A stretch of 57,196 nt of DNA. It comes from Chloroflexales bacterium ZM16-3 (GTDB taxonomy: Bacteria > Chloroflexota > Chloroflexia > Chloroflexales > Chloroflexaceae). Where the stretch lies: assembly GCA_004138175.2 (NCBI GenBank), contig RYFE02000036.1, positions 1-57,196 of the forward strand. The letters are read 5' to 3'. The translations under genes were made by a program, and so were the position numbers. Within the stretch, counting starts at the first letter, position 1. Each line of letters opens with the position of its first letter. Of the stretch, positions 17,501 through 24,487 are shown piece by piece. Under the pieces are notes generated by a model that saw nothing but the letters and a program-made list of their open reading frames with translations, was not told the origin of the DNA and made no database searches.

Positions 17501-17757
17501 CTCAGCCGCAGGTCGAGCGCCATGACAAGCGAGAGGCTCGTCACAAATGCGCCGAGCCAGATGCCGAGGATCGCCCTGCGCTGGCCCAGCACGATTAGGG
17601 CGGCCACGGAGAGCCCCGACGGTATCCAGATGATCGGCGCGCCCCACGGCGGGAAGACGATCCGCATACTGATCTGGTTCACGAGCGTATATGTCGCCGC
17701 CAGCATGCCGGTGAGGATCAAAAAGGAGAGGATGCCTGTTGTTTGTCGGGTGTTCAT
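14509..17757 (-). CDS. Hybrid sensor histidine kinase (MASE1-CHASE-PAS-HisKA-HATPase-REC)
   Basis: A 1082-residue membrane sensor. About residues 1-215 form a MASE1-like multi-helix membrane domain. About 220-510 look like an extracytoplasmic CHASE domain, closed by another membrane helix (about 520-540). A PAS domain (SEERFRALIEKSAITFSLVS; HPDDM; DITDRKR) is followed by a coiled linker. HisKA has the phospho-His in IMSHELRTPLNGIL, the ATPase has DTGIGIAAEDMDRLFQPF and GTGLGLVLVQRL, and the C-terminal receiver has its Asp in IILMDIQMPVMDG. The ligand is unknown. The ATG follows GGGGATAT, a ribosome-site-like stretch supplied by the adjacent CCCCTGT repeat. Confidence 0.92.
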   Translation of the reverse strand: MNTRQTTGILSFLILTGMLAATYTLVNQISMRIVFPPWGAPIIWIPSGLSVAALIVLGQRRAILGIWLGAFVTSLSLVMALDLRLSSLAAAAVIASGATAQSVVIVYILRRYTSFGVATGYRGKPNPGQIIRAVAIIAVACIISATVSMGLGWLDGVVPSGAGINIWGMWWLSDFLGIILLAPPLIRLGAWINTWPTSRQIAMTAIDIGMMLSLVLFLLLWRMESDRIAVDFEGDAATAAITITTQINEDLHHVEVLDALYSASDQGVTRAEFHAFVQGHIVSASRSPGLRALAWAPVVTAEGRPAYERAMRDEGFPNFTITDLTPSGQFVRAGSRASYVTIDYIEPFEENGFILGLDLSAEPIRQAALVRARDSGEPAATAPITLAYDQARGVLIVRPIYAQGAPTDTLEARQANIVGFVMGTIDIQEQTSAALQTPRSRDLDIYIFDEQPPPGHTQILAIRSAPSRIRPLDSDEPVSPDMLQTGITYTMPMDVAGRRWRVIVTPAPAYAAARRTLTPLAALLIGAAITSWMAYSLAQRQQVAETLQRSEERFRALIEKSAITFSLVSADGKVLYNSPNYEIGLGYQPGERVGGDAFGLVHPDDMPQIIALFGEVIANQGASRTVEYRARHKDGSWRWMESTGTNLLADPAVGALVVNMRDITDRKRREDEIRQLNSELEQRVAARTADLSQMNAELTRALRTKDEFLAIMSHELRTPLNGILAFSEMLAEQIAGPLNEHQLRSVQQVEASGRHLLTLINDILDLSKIEADQMEVRLDIYHVAEVCESSLIFVREIAARKRIQVAFSCNDTSALMLVDAKRLKQILVNLLGNAIKFTPEGGEIRLDVVADAGRGQIAFAVEDTGIGIAAEDMDRLFQPFTQLDSGLARQHEGTGLGLVLVQRLTHILGGSVQVTSEGFGRGSRFTVALPWLPQRIRQPTDEAAVPAASAAPSEPHGQQGATILLAEDNEITIQALSEYLQAHGHRVTLARNGKEAIARAAEERPDIILMDIQMPVMDGLAATRHLRATPDLAATPIIALTALAMPGDRERCMEAGADAYLSKPVSLHELAELIERIVRRTT

Positions 17758-17823
17758 ATATCCCCTGTCCCCTGTCCCCTGTCCCCTGTCCCCTATCCCC
17801 TATCCCCTATCCCCTGTCCCCTG
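17758..17823. repeat. Heptamer array (CCCCTGT / CCCCTAT type)
   Basis: Eight or more tandem 7-base units CCCCTGT or CCCCTAT lie between hisC and the kinase gene. The hisC stop codon and its last codons (QGTGDRG) are inside the array. A partial relative in the opposite sense lies near 23026-23055. Confidence 0.88.
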
Positions 17824-18927
17824 GAGGGCCGCGATGACGGCGTCGGTCTGCGCGGGGGTGCCGACGCTGATGCGGATGTAGTCGCGCAGCAGCGGGGTGT
17901 TGTAGTAGCGCACCAGCACGCCCACCCGCTCCAGGGCCAGCTTCAGCTCGCGCGCGTCGCGTCCGACCACGCGGCAGAGGATGAAGTTGGACTGGCTGGG
18001 GTGGGGGGTGAGGAAGGCGATCTCGCCGAGACGCTCCAGCAGCCGGGCGCGCTCGGCCACGATGCGGGCGACATTGGCCCGCAGGTAGGCGAGGTCGTCC
18101 AGGGCGGCGATGGCGACTGTCTCGGCGCCAAGGCTGAGGTTGTAGGGCTGCTTGATCTTCCAGAGCTGGGCGATCATCCAGTCGGGGAAGACCCCGTAGC
18201 CGAGGCGCATACCGGCCAGCCCGGCCCACTTGCTGAAGGTGCGCAGCACGGCCAGGTTCTCGTGGCGCTCGACCCAGCCGCTCACGCTGGCGCTCGGATC
18301 GGTGAACTCAATGTATGCCTCGTCCACCACCACCAGCAGAGGCAGGCGCAGCAGGCGGGCGATCTCGTTGGGCGGGGTAAGGTTGCCGGTGGGGTTGTTG
18401 GGCGAGGTGAGGAAAAGCACCTTGGCCTGGCTGGCCTCGGCGGCGGCCTCAATCGCCGGGATGTCTAGGCTAAAGTCAGCGTGGCGCGGCACGGAGATCA
18501 GCCTGCCGCCGTTGACCCCAGTGTCGAAGCTGTACATGCCGAAGGTGGGCGGGCAGTCGATCACGGCGTCGCCGGGGGAGATGAAGAGCCGCAGCACAAG
18601 GTCGATCAGCTCATCGGCGCCGGCCCCGCAGAGGATGCGCTCGGCGTGCTGGCCAACGTAGCCGCTCAGAGCCTCGCGCAGCCGGGACTGGTTCGGGTCG
18701 GGGTAGATGGCCATAGAGAGACGGCCCAGGGGGCCGTCGATAGTGGCTAGGTTAGCGAGAGCCTGCGTGGTCTTTGGTGAAGGCCCGTAGGGGTTCTCGT
18801 TTGCGTCGAGCTTCACCAGCTGCCCGATGGGGATTCCCAGGCGGGCGGCCAGCACGTCGAGCGGCAGGATGGGCGTGTATGGCTCCAGATCGGCTATCTC
18901 AGGCCGGATACGGTCGGCGATTGGCAT
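17800..18927 (-). CDS. hisC: Histidinol-phosphate aminotransferase
   Basis: HisC is a PLP enzyme converting imidazole-acetol phosphate to histidinol phosphate in histidine synthesis. The 375 residues carry LDANENPYGPSP (about 39-50), GAGADELIDLVLR, SPNNPTGNL, VVDEAYIEF and the PLP-lysine motif TFSKWAGLAGMRLGYG (Lys near residue 233), ending in DYIRISVGTPAQTDAVIAAL. The last seven residues (QGTGDRG) and stop come from the heptamer array. GGAG lies seven bases before the ATG. The IMPase-like phosphatase two genes downstream could catalyse the next step. Confidence 0.93.
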   Translation of the reverse strand: MPIADRIRPEIADLEPYTPILPLDVLAARLGIPIGQLVKLDANENPYGPSPKTTQALANLATIDGPLGRLSMAIYPDPNQSRLREALSGYVGQHAERILCGAGADELIDLVLRLFISPGDAVIDCPPTFGMYSFDTGVNGGRLISVPRHADFSLDIPAIEAAAEASQAKVLFLTSPNNPTGNLTPPNEIARLLRLPLLVVVDEAYIEFTDPSASVSGWVERHENLAVLRTFSKWAGLAGMRLGYGVFPDWMIAQLWKIKQPYNLSLGAETVAIAALDDLAYLRANVARIVAERARLLERLGEIAFLTPHPSQSNFILCRVVGRDARELKLALERVGVLVRYYNTPLLRDYIRISVGTPAQTDAVIAALQGTGDRG

Positions 18928-18970
18928 TGGGGCGCTCCTCTGGTTTGGCTGAGCGCCCCATCATACCACT

Positions 18971-19027
18971 TTGAATGTTGCATGTTGAATGTTGCATGCT
19001 GAATGGTGGCATTCAACATGCAACATT
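18971..19027. repeat. Inverted heptamer array (TTGAATG / TTGCATG type)
   Basis: Units TGAATGT, TGCATGT and TGCATGC run into ATTCAACATGCAACATT as the complementary arm, between hisC (upstream side) and the GH5 gene 3' end. Confidence 0.85.
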
Positions 19028-19031
19028 ATTT

Positions 19032-20363
19032 CTACCGCACCACCAGCGGCAAGTAGGCGCGCGGGGTGAGATCAAGCGCGGGCTGGGTGGGCTGGGTGGG
19101 CTGGGTGGGCTGGGTGGGCGCATCCTGAATGCTCACCTCGGCGGCTTTGGCCGTGTTGAAGGTCTTCATCGCCGAGGCGATATCGCTCCATTTCCCCGCG
19201 CCGTCCACCCCGGCGTAGCTCCATGCCCAGGCCCCGCCGTAGCAGTTGCTGTACAACTTGTTCAGCAGCCCCGCCGGGGTGTAGCCCGTGCCCGCCGCGT
19301 TGGCCGGCAGTTCGCCGATCACCACCGGCTTGTCGAAGCCCCCCGCCGCCCAGTCAATGATGGTCGGCGCGTAGCTCCAGTACACCCCGTCGCCATTCAT
19401 CCAGCTGTAGTAGTGGATCTGGTAGAAGTCCAGAAAGCCCTGAGCATCATAGCGCGTCAGCGCCGAGTCCTTCCAGACATTCCCCGTCGCCCCGAGCGAC
19501 ACATCGCTGTTCCACTTCATCGCCGCGCTGCCCACCGTGGCCAGCTGGTTCGAGTTGCGATGGATGGCTCCAGCGATCTCGGCCACGAAGCGCTGCATCT
19601 GGGCCAAGCTGACCGGCTGGCTGATCTGACCATCCACCGCGCCCAGGTCGCTGATGCCGAACTCCGGCTCGTTGAAGATGTCCCAGCCTAGCACGTTTGG
19701 GTGGCTGCCGATGGTGTAGCTGGTGCCGGGAACCGGATAGGCCAGCATCGGCAGCATGGCCTTATTGATGAAGGAGCTGCGCTTGGTCGCGTCGGTGATC
19801 AGGTCGGTGTGACCACCGGCGTGCTCGCCCTTCGCATAGGCCGAGGAGTCGGCCATAAGCATGTCGAAGCTCCAGAGATTGAAGACGATGCGGATGTCGT
19901 GCTGGGCGGCCAGGCCAATCGCGTCGGCCATGGAGGGGAGGGTCGTGCTGTCGAGGCCAGTGACCGCCCCGCCAGAGCTGGCGGCGAACTCAGGCGCGCC
20001 ACGGCCATCGGCGAAGACCCACCAGCGCACGGTGTTGACCCCGCTGGCCTGGAGGGCGGCGAACATCGCGTCGGTATTGGCGTGAGAGTAGGTGTGCTGG
20101 CCCCACTCCTCGATGGTGGCGAAGTCGGCACCATAGCCGCCGTTCTGCCAGGGCACATTGACGCCGGAGAGGAAGTAGCGCCCGCCATAGGCGGCCACCA
20201 GGTGGCTATTGTCGGCGGTGCAGGCAGCGGTGGCCGAGGTCGATGCGGCCGAGGCCGAGGTGGCCGCATTAAAGGTTGTCGCAAGCCCAAAGATCAGGCC
20301 GAGGGCCAGGGCCAATATGGTCAACAGCTGGAGCGGGTGTGTCGGGTGGGCGGAGCGGTGCAT
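19032..20363 (-). CDS. Secreted glycoside hydrolase family 5-like enzyme
   Basis: A 443-residue exported glycosidase. An N-terminal signal (about residues 1-40, LTILALALGLIFGLATTFNA) precedes a (beta/alpha)8-type domain with SGVNTVRWWVF, the acid/base motif WDIFNEPEF and a candidate nucleophile in VVIGELPAN, matching GH5 (cellulase/mannanase clan A). A PTQ-repeat linker and the tail RAYLPLVVR end the protein. Start 20363 is preferred over the ATG six bases earlier because AGGAG is then at normal spacing. The substrate is unknown; a beta-mannan or cellulose-like glycan is plausible. It is transcribed alone. Confidence 0.85.
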   Translation of the reverse strand: MHRSAHPTHPLQLLTILALALGLIFGLATTFNAATSASAASTSATAACTADNSHLVAAYGGRYFLSGVNVPWQNGGYGADFATIEEWGQHTYSHANTDAMFAALQASGVNTVRWWVFADGRGAPEFAASSGGAVTGLDSTTLPSMADAIGLAAQHDIRIVFNLWSFDMLMADSSAYAKGEHAGGHTDLITDATKRSSFINKAMLPMLAYPVPGTSYTIGSHPNVLGWDIFNEPEFGISDLGAVDGQISQPVSLAQMQRFVAEIAGAIHRNSNQLATVGSAAMKWNSDVSLGATGNVWKDSALTRYDAQGFLDFYQIHYYSWMNGDGVYWSYAPTIIDWAAGGFDKPVVIGELPANAAGTGYTPAGLLNKLYSNCYGGAWAWSYAGVDGAGKWSDIASAMKTFNTAKAAEVSIQDAPTQPTQPTQPTQPALDLTPRAYLPLVVR

Positions 20364-20619
20364 AGTCATCTCCTGCTAGAGCACTGAGCGACAAGAAGCT
20401 TGTTTGGGGAGGGGGGCGTGTCTTGTTGTGTTTTAACCTTTTATTAACTTTTGTCCCCAGAGATGTTATACACCCCCACGCAGCCAGCATCTATAGCCCA
20501 GTAGTCCTCTTATCGGGATCGCATGGTCATAGGACGTACTACGACCATGCGTGTTCGCGCCGCTTTGGCTCGTTCGTGATCCAACGCCCTTCACTGTGGC
20601 TGTGGCGAGGCTCAACCGG

Positions 20620-20755
20620 CTGGCGACTGGAAGTCGCGCCGATGGGGCGCGGTGCGCCGGGCGTCGGCGCAGGCCGACGCCGGAACCGCCCGCGTAGGCG
20701 GGCGGCTGGCCGCAGGCCCTCGTGGCGCGGCTTCAGCCGCCAGCGACGGTGCAGC
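20620..20755 (+). repeat. Multi-hairpin repeat of about 130 bp, copy 1
   Basis: A series of adjacent short palindromes: GGCGACTGGAAGTCGC, GGCGCGGTGCGCC, GGCGTCGGCGCAGGCCGACGCC-like, CCGCCCGCGTAGGCGGGCGG, GGCCGCAGGCC and GCGGCTTCAGCCGC. The same order recurs at 44305-44430 (+) and 49720-49855 (-). Confidence 0.85.
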
Positions 20756-20801
20756 AGCCCTGGCGTCCGCGCCCATACCCCTCTCATGCCGCCAACATCT
20801 G

Positions 20802-20810
20802 TGCTATAAT
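20802..20810 (+). promoter_or_regulatory. Extended -10 promoter of the methyltransferase gene
   Basis: TGCTATAAT carries a consensus TATAAT at 20805-20810 with a TGn extension, 67 bases before the GTG start. No clear -35 was found. Confidence 0.55.
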
Positions 20811-20877
20811 CCGGATTCAGTACCTCGCGGGGCGGTGTGCGACGCGTCAGCTGAGCCAGCCCATACTGGAGCCACTG

Positions 20878-21786
20878 GTGCCTGCACGTCCTTTCCTCAA
20901 GTGGGCCGGTGGCAAGGGGCAGCTGCTGTCCGAGCTGACGCGCCGCCTGCCTGCGCACTTCGCCCGCTACCACGAGCCATTTGTGGGCGGCGGCGCATTC
21001 TTCTTTAGCCTCTGGAACAGCGGCCGCCTCGCCCGGGGCGGCGTCCTCAGCGACTATAACAGCGACCTGATCGCCTGCTACCAGACGGTGCGCGACCACG
21101 CCGGGGAGCTGATCACGCGGCTGCTTGAGCATAAGGCTCACGCCCACGACCGCGCCTACTTCTATGAGATCCGTGGCTGGGATCGCCTGCCCAACTTTGA
21201 GCAGCGCAGCCAGATCGAGAAGGCTGCGCGCATGATCTTCATCAACCGCACCTGCTACAACGGGCTCTACCGGCTTAACAATAAGGGCAAGTTTAACGCG
21301 CCCTTCGGCTACTACAAGAACCCGCTGATCGTCGATGTTGATAACATGCACGAGGTCAGCCGGGCGCTCCATAATGTTGAGCTGAGGGTCGGCGACTTCG
21401 CCGATGTGCTTGATCGCGCCGAAGAGGGCGACTTCGTCTACTTCGACCCGCCCTACGCGCCGCTGAGCCCGACGGCCTCGTTCACCCACTACACGGGCCG
21501 CGGCTTCGGCGAGGACCAACAGCGCCGCCTGGCCGGTGTCTTCCGCCAGCTCGCCGAGCGCGGCTGCTATGTGATGCTCAGCAATTCCTACACCGAGCTG
21601 ACCCGCGAGATCTACAGCAAGGCGCTGCACCACGATGTCGTCGCTGAGACGGTGCGGGCCAGCCGTAAGATTAACTGCGACGGGGCGAAGCGCGGCTTTA
21701 TCGACGAGCTGATTGCCTGTAGCTATGATCCGGGAGTCGGGAGTCGGGAGCCGGGGATCGGAGAGCAGAGCATCGCGGTGAGGTAG
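20878..21786 (+). CDS. D12-class DNA adenine N6-methyltransferase (Dam-like), orphan
   Basis: This enzyme methylates adenine in DNA using S-adenosylmethionine. Motifs: FLKWAGGKGQL (AdoMet site, residues 6-16), EPFVGGGAFFFSL, NRTCYNGLYRLNNKGKFNAP and the catalytic DPPY (about residue 187). GTG 20878 is chosen because it immediately precedes the conserved N-terminus and has GGAG upstream; the frame is open back to 20722 but through a repeat. About 18 C-terminal residues (DPGVGSREPGIG...) are encoded by a GGGAGTC repeat. No restriction gene is adjacent. The recognition site cannot be read from sequence; GATC is possible. Confidence 0.9.
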   Translation: MPARPFLKWAGGKGQLLSELTRRLPAHFARYHEPFVGGGAFFFSLWNSGRLARGGVLSDYNSDLIACYQTVRDHAGELITRLLEHKAHAHDRAYFYEIRGWDRLPNFEQRSQIEKAARMIFINRTCYNGLYRLNNKGKFNAPFGYYKNPLIVDVDNMHEVSRALHNVELRVGDFADVLDRAEEGDFVYFDPPYAPLSPTASFTHYTGRGFGEDQQRRLAGVFRQLAERGCYVMLSNSYTELTREIYSKALHHDVVAETVRASRKINCDGAKRGFIDELIACSYDPGVGSREPGIGEQSIAVR

Positions 21787-21933
21787 GGGCGATACTAACT
21801 CGCCCTATGCGGCGTCGCCCGGCGGCTGAAGCCGCGGGCTATGGTCTGCGAAGGCCGCCTGCGCGGCCTACTGCATGCAAGCCCTGTACCTGATGTGATC
21901 TCCGACTCCCAACTCCCGACTCCCGACTCCCGC
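21727..21933. repeat. Split GGGAGTC heptamer arms around a second repeat family
   Basis: A left arm of GGGAGTC units (21730-21756, inside the methyltransferase C-terminus) and a right arm of ACTCCCG units (21903-21932) are separated by about 145 bases. Between them lies a GCGGCTGAAGCCGCGGGCTA / AAGGCCGCCTGCGCGGCC repeat (about 21818-21870). The arrangement looks like one repeat inserted into another. 21787-22008 contains no gene. Confidence 0.7.
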
Positions 21934-22008
21934 GAGATCGCTGCCCTTGACACGTTTATGCCGGCATGATATTCATACTGCTATGACCTTCTCTCATTCC
22001 AGAAACTG

Positions 22009-23019
22009 ATGGATAGTACCAGCTTCCCTATCTCGTCCACCCAGATCTACGCGCTCGCCACGAATGATCTGCCTACCTACCGGCAGATCCGCTACGATGG
22101 CGACGGTATCGCCCTGGATATTGGTAGCCTGACAGCTGATGACCGACAGATTATTGAAGAGCTGTACCTTCGCCTGAGCGACCTGCTGGCCGTGCTGCGT
22201 GGCCACCGCGAGAGCCCCGAGGAGACGCTGCGGCAGCTGAGCGCCTATGGCGTTGGGGTGGACTGGGGCGAGCTGATCAACCGGGTGCGCGGCCTCAGCG
22301 CCGCCGATGGCGATCCTGTGCGCGCGAAGGTCTTTCACGACCTGCGCGGCGGCGGGTTTCTGGGCCTGTCCATGTTCCTCCAGATGATCGGGCTGGGCCT
22401 AGTGCATGCGGAGGAAACTCACCGCATGTTTAACCTTGCCCGCGACCAGCTGAAGATCATGCGGAACAGCGTGCGCGGGATCGACCCGCAGGGCTTTGGG
22501 CACGACTGCGACCTCCGCCTGCACTCTATCGACCTGCTGCTGGAGAAGTGGGGCGGCGGCCAGAAGCATCGACTCCAGGAGCGTAGCGCTGAGGTTCTGG
22601 TGGAGTGCCAGTTCCACGGGGCGGTCTCGGAGCGCTGTCTGGAGTTCTCGGCCCTGGACAGAGTTCTCTACAACCTGATCAATAACGCCACCGCCCACAG
22701 CGCCGATGGTGTGGTCTACCTGAGTATTTTGCCTCTGGGCGATCACCCCGAGCACCTGCGCTTCACGGTCTTCAACCGGACGACCGAGCAGCAGCAGGTG
22801 AAGATTACGCAGCACTTCCCGGACGGGCCGGGGCAGCTCTTTCAGGGCGGGTTTACCACCGGCGGCAGCGGCCTGGGCATGCGTATCTGTGCCGACTTTG
22901 TGTGTAACGCCTATGGGCTGCCCACGGTTTCGCAGGCGCTGGCCGAGGGGTACCTGGGCGCGCGCTTCCTTGATGGGTTCTTTGTGGCCTGGTTCCACTG
23001 GCCTGTGGCGGCGGAGTAG
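22009..23019 (+). CDS. Compact histidine-kinase-like protein
   Basis: A 336-residue soluble protein with no membrane segment. The central AKVFHDLRGGGFLGLSMFLQ resembles a kinase H-box (His near residue 107). The end has an N-box (RVLYNLINNATAHSADG, about 223-239) and a glycine box (GGFTTGGSGLGMRICADFV, about 284-302) of the HATPase_c fold. No classic sensor domain is recognised in the first 100 residues. No response regulator is adjacent, so the partner is unknown. It follows the orphan methyltransferase after a repeat-filled gap. Confidence 0.7.
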   Translation: MDSTSFPISSTQIYALATNDLPTYRQIRYDGDGIALDIGSLTADDRQIIEELYLRLSDLLAVLRGHRESPEETLRQLSAYGVGVDWGELINRVRGLSAADGDPVRAKVFHDLRGGGFLGLSMFLQMIGLGLVHAEETHRMFNLARDQLKIMRNSVRGIDPQGFGHDCDLRLHSIDLLLEKWGGGQKHRLQERSAEVLVECQFHGAVSERCLEFSALDRVLYNLINNATAHSADGVVYLSILPLGDHPEHLRFTVFNRTTEQQQVKITQHFPDGPGQLFQGGFTTGGSGLGMRICADFVCNAYGLPTVSQALAEGYLGARFLDGFFVAWFHWPVAAE

Positions 23020-23025
23020 TGATCA

Positions 23026-23082
23026 GGGTACAGGGGATAGGAGATAGGCGACAGGAGGGGCGGCTCGCGAGCCGCCCCTTTC
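23026..23082. repeat. CAGGGGATAGGAGATAGG run plus CGCGAG palindrome
   Basis: Degenerate ACAGGGG/ATAGGAG heptamer-like units are followed by the GGGGCGGCTCGCGAGCCGCCCC palindrome (23058-23079). They lie between convergent genes. Confidence 0.75.
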
Positions 23083-23094
23083 TCTATTCGCCAC

Positions 23095-23703
23095 TCATAG
23101 TTTGGGCACCTCGTTGACCATGCGGATGATCGTTGCGCTTGGGTAGACATCTAGGCAGGTGAGGCTGCCGAGATCGACGCGCCAGCGCCAGTGCTCTTGC
23201 GGGGGCGTGCCGAGGCTGGCGCAGAGGATGAGCTGGATGGGTGTGGCGTGGGTGGCGATCAGGATGCGCCCGCCGGGGTGCTCGCGCAGCATGCTTTGCC
23301 ACGCGGCCACGATCCGGGCGTTGGCCTCGGCGAGGCTCTCGCCGCCCTCGGCCTTGCCGTCGATGCCGCCGAGCCAGCGGGCGCGGGCCTCGGCGGGGTA
23401 GCGGGCCAGCACCTGCTTGTAGGTGAGCCCCTCCCAGCGGCCGTGGTTGGCCTCGGCCCAGGCCGGGTCCTCGCGCAGCGCGGCGCCCTTGTGGTCGGCG
23501 GCGATGGCCTCGGCGGCCAGGCGGGTGCGCTCGCGCGGGCTGGTGATGATCAGGTTGAAGGGGATGCGGCGCAGCCGCTTGGCGAGGGCGGCCACCTGGC
23601 GCTGGCCGTAGCTGGTGAGCGGGCTGTCGCTGTGGCTCTGGTAGCGCCGCTCGCGGTTGGCTTCGGTCTGCCCGTGGCGGATGAGCCAGACGCTGGTACG
23701 CAT
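23095..23703 (-). CDS. Histidine phosphatase superfamily (phosphoglycerate mutase-like) protein
   Basis: A 202-residue phosphatase with the phospho-histidine motif LIRHGQTEAN (residues 7-16), RERTRLAAEAIA and the distal ILIATHATPIQLIL (His, about 155-168). The catalytic core is complete. Close relatives act as broad-specificity phosphatases or cobalamin/alpha-ribazole phosphatases. The transcobalamin-like pair upstream on the same strand makes a cobalamin link tempting but unproven. Start 23703 is chosen because it gives MRTSVWLIRHG and has AGAGG upstream. Confidence 0.88.
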   Translation of the reverse strand: MRTSVWLIRHGQTEANRERRYQSHSDSPLTSYGQRQVAALAKRLRRIPFNLIITSPRERTRLAAEAIAADHKGAALREDPAWAEANHGRWEGLTYKQVLARYPAEARARWLGGIDGKAEGGESLAEANARIVAAWQSMLREHPGGRILIATHATPIQLILCASLGTPPQEHWRWRVDLGSLTCLDVYPSATIIRMVNEVPKL

Positions 23704-23722
23704 AGGTGCCTCTTTCGTGGGG

Positions 23723-23830
23723 TGTGGGTGCAGCTGCGCCGCCCCCACGGTGATTTTTTTGTTGGGGTTGGGCGGCGAAGCCGCCCAACCCCAACAAAAG
23801 TCAGGTCTGGGGCTTTGCCCCAGGGGTGCG
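23723..23830. repeat. GGGCGGCGAAGCCGCCC hairpin repeat with T-run
   Basis: Contains a T-run (23755-23761), a stem of GTTGGGGTTGGGCGGC with GCCGCCCAACCCCAAC (about 23761-23797), then an A-run and a CTGGGGCTTTGCCCCAG hairpin. It lies between two minus-strand genes. Related elements are at 40407, 45242 and 54564. Confidence 0.8.
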
Positions 23831-23832
23831 AT

Positions 23833-24486
23833 TTATCGGCGGCTGCGGGCGGAGATGATGATGCCGACGATGAGTATGGCGACGATGGCGGCGAAGATGA
23901 GGTAGCTGGGCTCGGATCGGGCAGGAGTCGAGTCAATCCCTGCCGCCAGAGGTGCCGGGCTGGCCGAGGGAACCGCCTCCGGTGTCCGCCGCCCCGAGTC
24001 GTCCGGCGCGACGGGCTGGGCGCTGGGGCTGGCTGGCGGCGCGCAGATCGCGTCGATGCCCAGCACGGGCGGCTGGGCACCCTGGCTGGAGTCGCCCGCG
24101 CCCCAGGCCCAGCCGTTTACGTCGCCGTCGCGGACGCGGACGCTGGCTGCGCCGAGGGCGGCGTAGGTCCAGACGTCGTCCGTGAGCACCTGGTAGGCCC
24201 AGTAGATCGCGCGCGGGCCGTCGCGCTGGCAGAAGCAGCCCTCGGCGGGGTAGTCGCAGCCCTCGGGGCCGATCTTGCAGACGGCCGCGCCCATCCCGCT
24301 GTCCTGGGTGATGGCGGGGATTCCCGAGCGTTCGAGCAGCTCGATGCCGCTGATCTCGTCCTCGGCGAAGGCCACGCATGCCGTCTGGACGCTGCCGTCG
24401 CCGTACTGCACCACGATGCCGGCGCGGTGGGGCGCGGGCTGGGCGGCGATCACGAGGAGGCCGATGATTAGGGCGAGGTTGCGCAT
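23833..24486 (-). CDS. Exported DUF4430/transcobalamin C-terminal-like membrane-anchored protein
   Basis: A 217-residue protein with an N-terminal signal (MRNLALIIGLLVIAAQPA) and a C-terminal membrane helix (about 190-213, YLIFAAIVAILIVGIIISA) ending in RSRR. The middle has a DUF4430-like core: IELLERSGI, a Cys-rich CDYPAEGCFCQ, YWAYQVLTDDVWTYAALGA and VRDGDVNGWAWG. In other bacteria such domains occur with transcobalamin-like repeats near ECF-type cobalamin transporters. Its ATG lies one base after the TAG of the upstream gene, so the two are probably translated together. The ligand is inferred only. Confidence 0.7.
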   Translation of the reverse strand: MRNLALIIGLLVIAAQPAPHRAGIVVQYGDGSVQTACVAFAEDEISGIELLERSGIPAITQDSGMGAAVCKIGPEGCDYPAEGCFCQRDGPRAIYWAYQVLTDDVWTYAALGAASVRVRDGDVNGWAWGAGDSSQGAQPPVLGIDAICAPPASPSAQPVAPDDSGRRTPEAVPSASPAPLAAGIDSTPARSEPSYLIFAAIVAILIVGIIISARSRR

Positions 24487-24487
24487 T

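Larger units (their letters stand above)
20364..20877. other. Divergent intergenic region with hairpin, structured repeat and promoters
   Basis: About 510 bases between divergent GH5 and methyltransferase genes. An AT-rich stretch near 20420-20460 could hold the GH5 promoter (minus-strand TATAAC near 20466-20471). 20521-20550 is a hairpin (GCATGGTC ... GACCATGC). About 20620-20755 is the multi-hairpin repeat listed separately. A TGn-extended -10 (TATAAT, 20805-20810) serves the methyltransferase. No gene was seen. Confidence 0.6.

Noticed and set aside
15412-17598. 728-codon plus-strand frame opposite the hybrid kinase
   Set aside because: Antisense shadow of a gene with clear kinase domains. 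Such long shadows are expected at this GC content, and it has no family motifs.
14509-18927. A dedicated histidine operon
   Set aside because: Only hisC and a HisN-like phosphatase are present, separated by a sensor kinase. No other his genes are in the window.
20722-20877. N-terminal extension of the methyltransferase
   Set aside because: It is encoded by the multi-hairpin repeat and lies before the promoter at 20802. The conserved FLKWAGGK starts right after GTG 20878.
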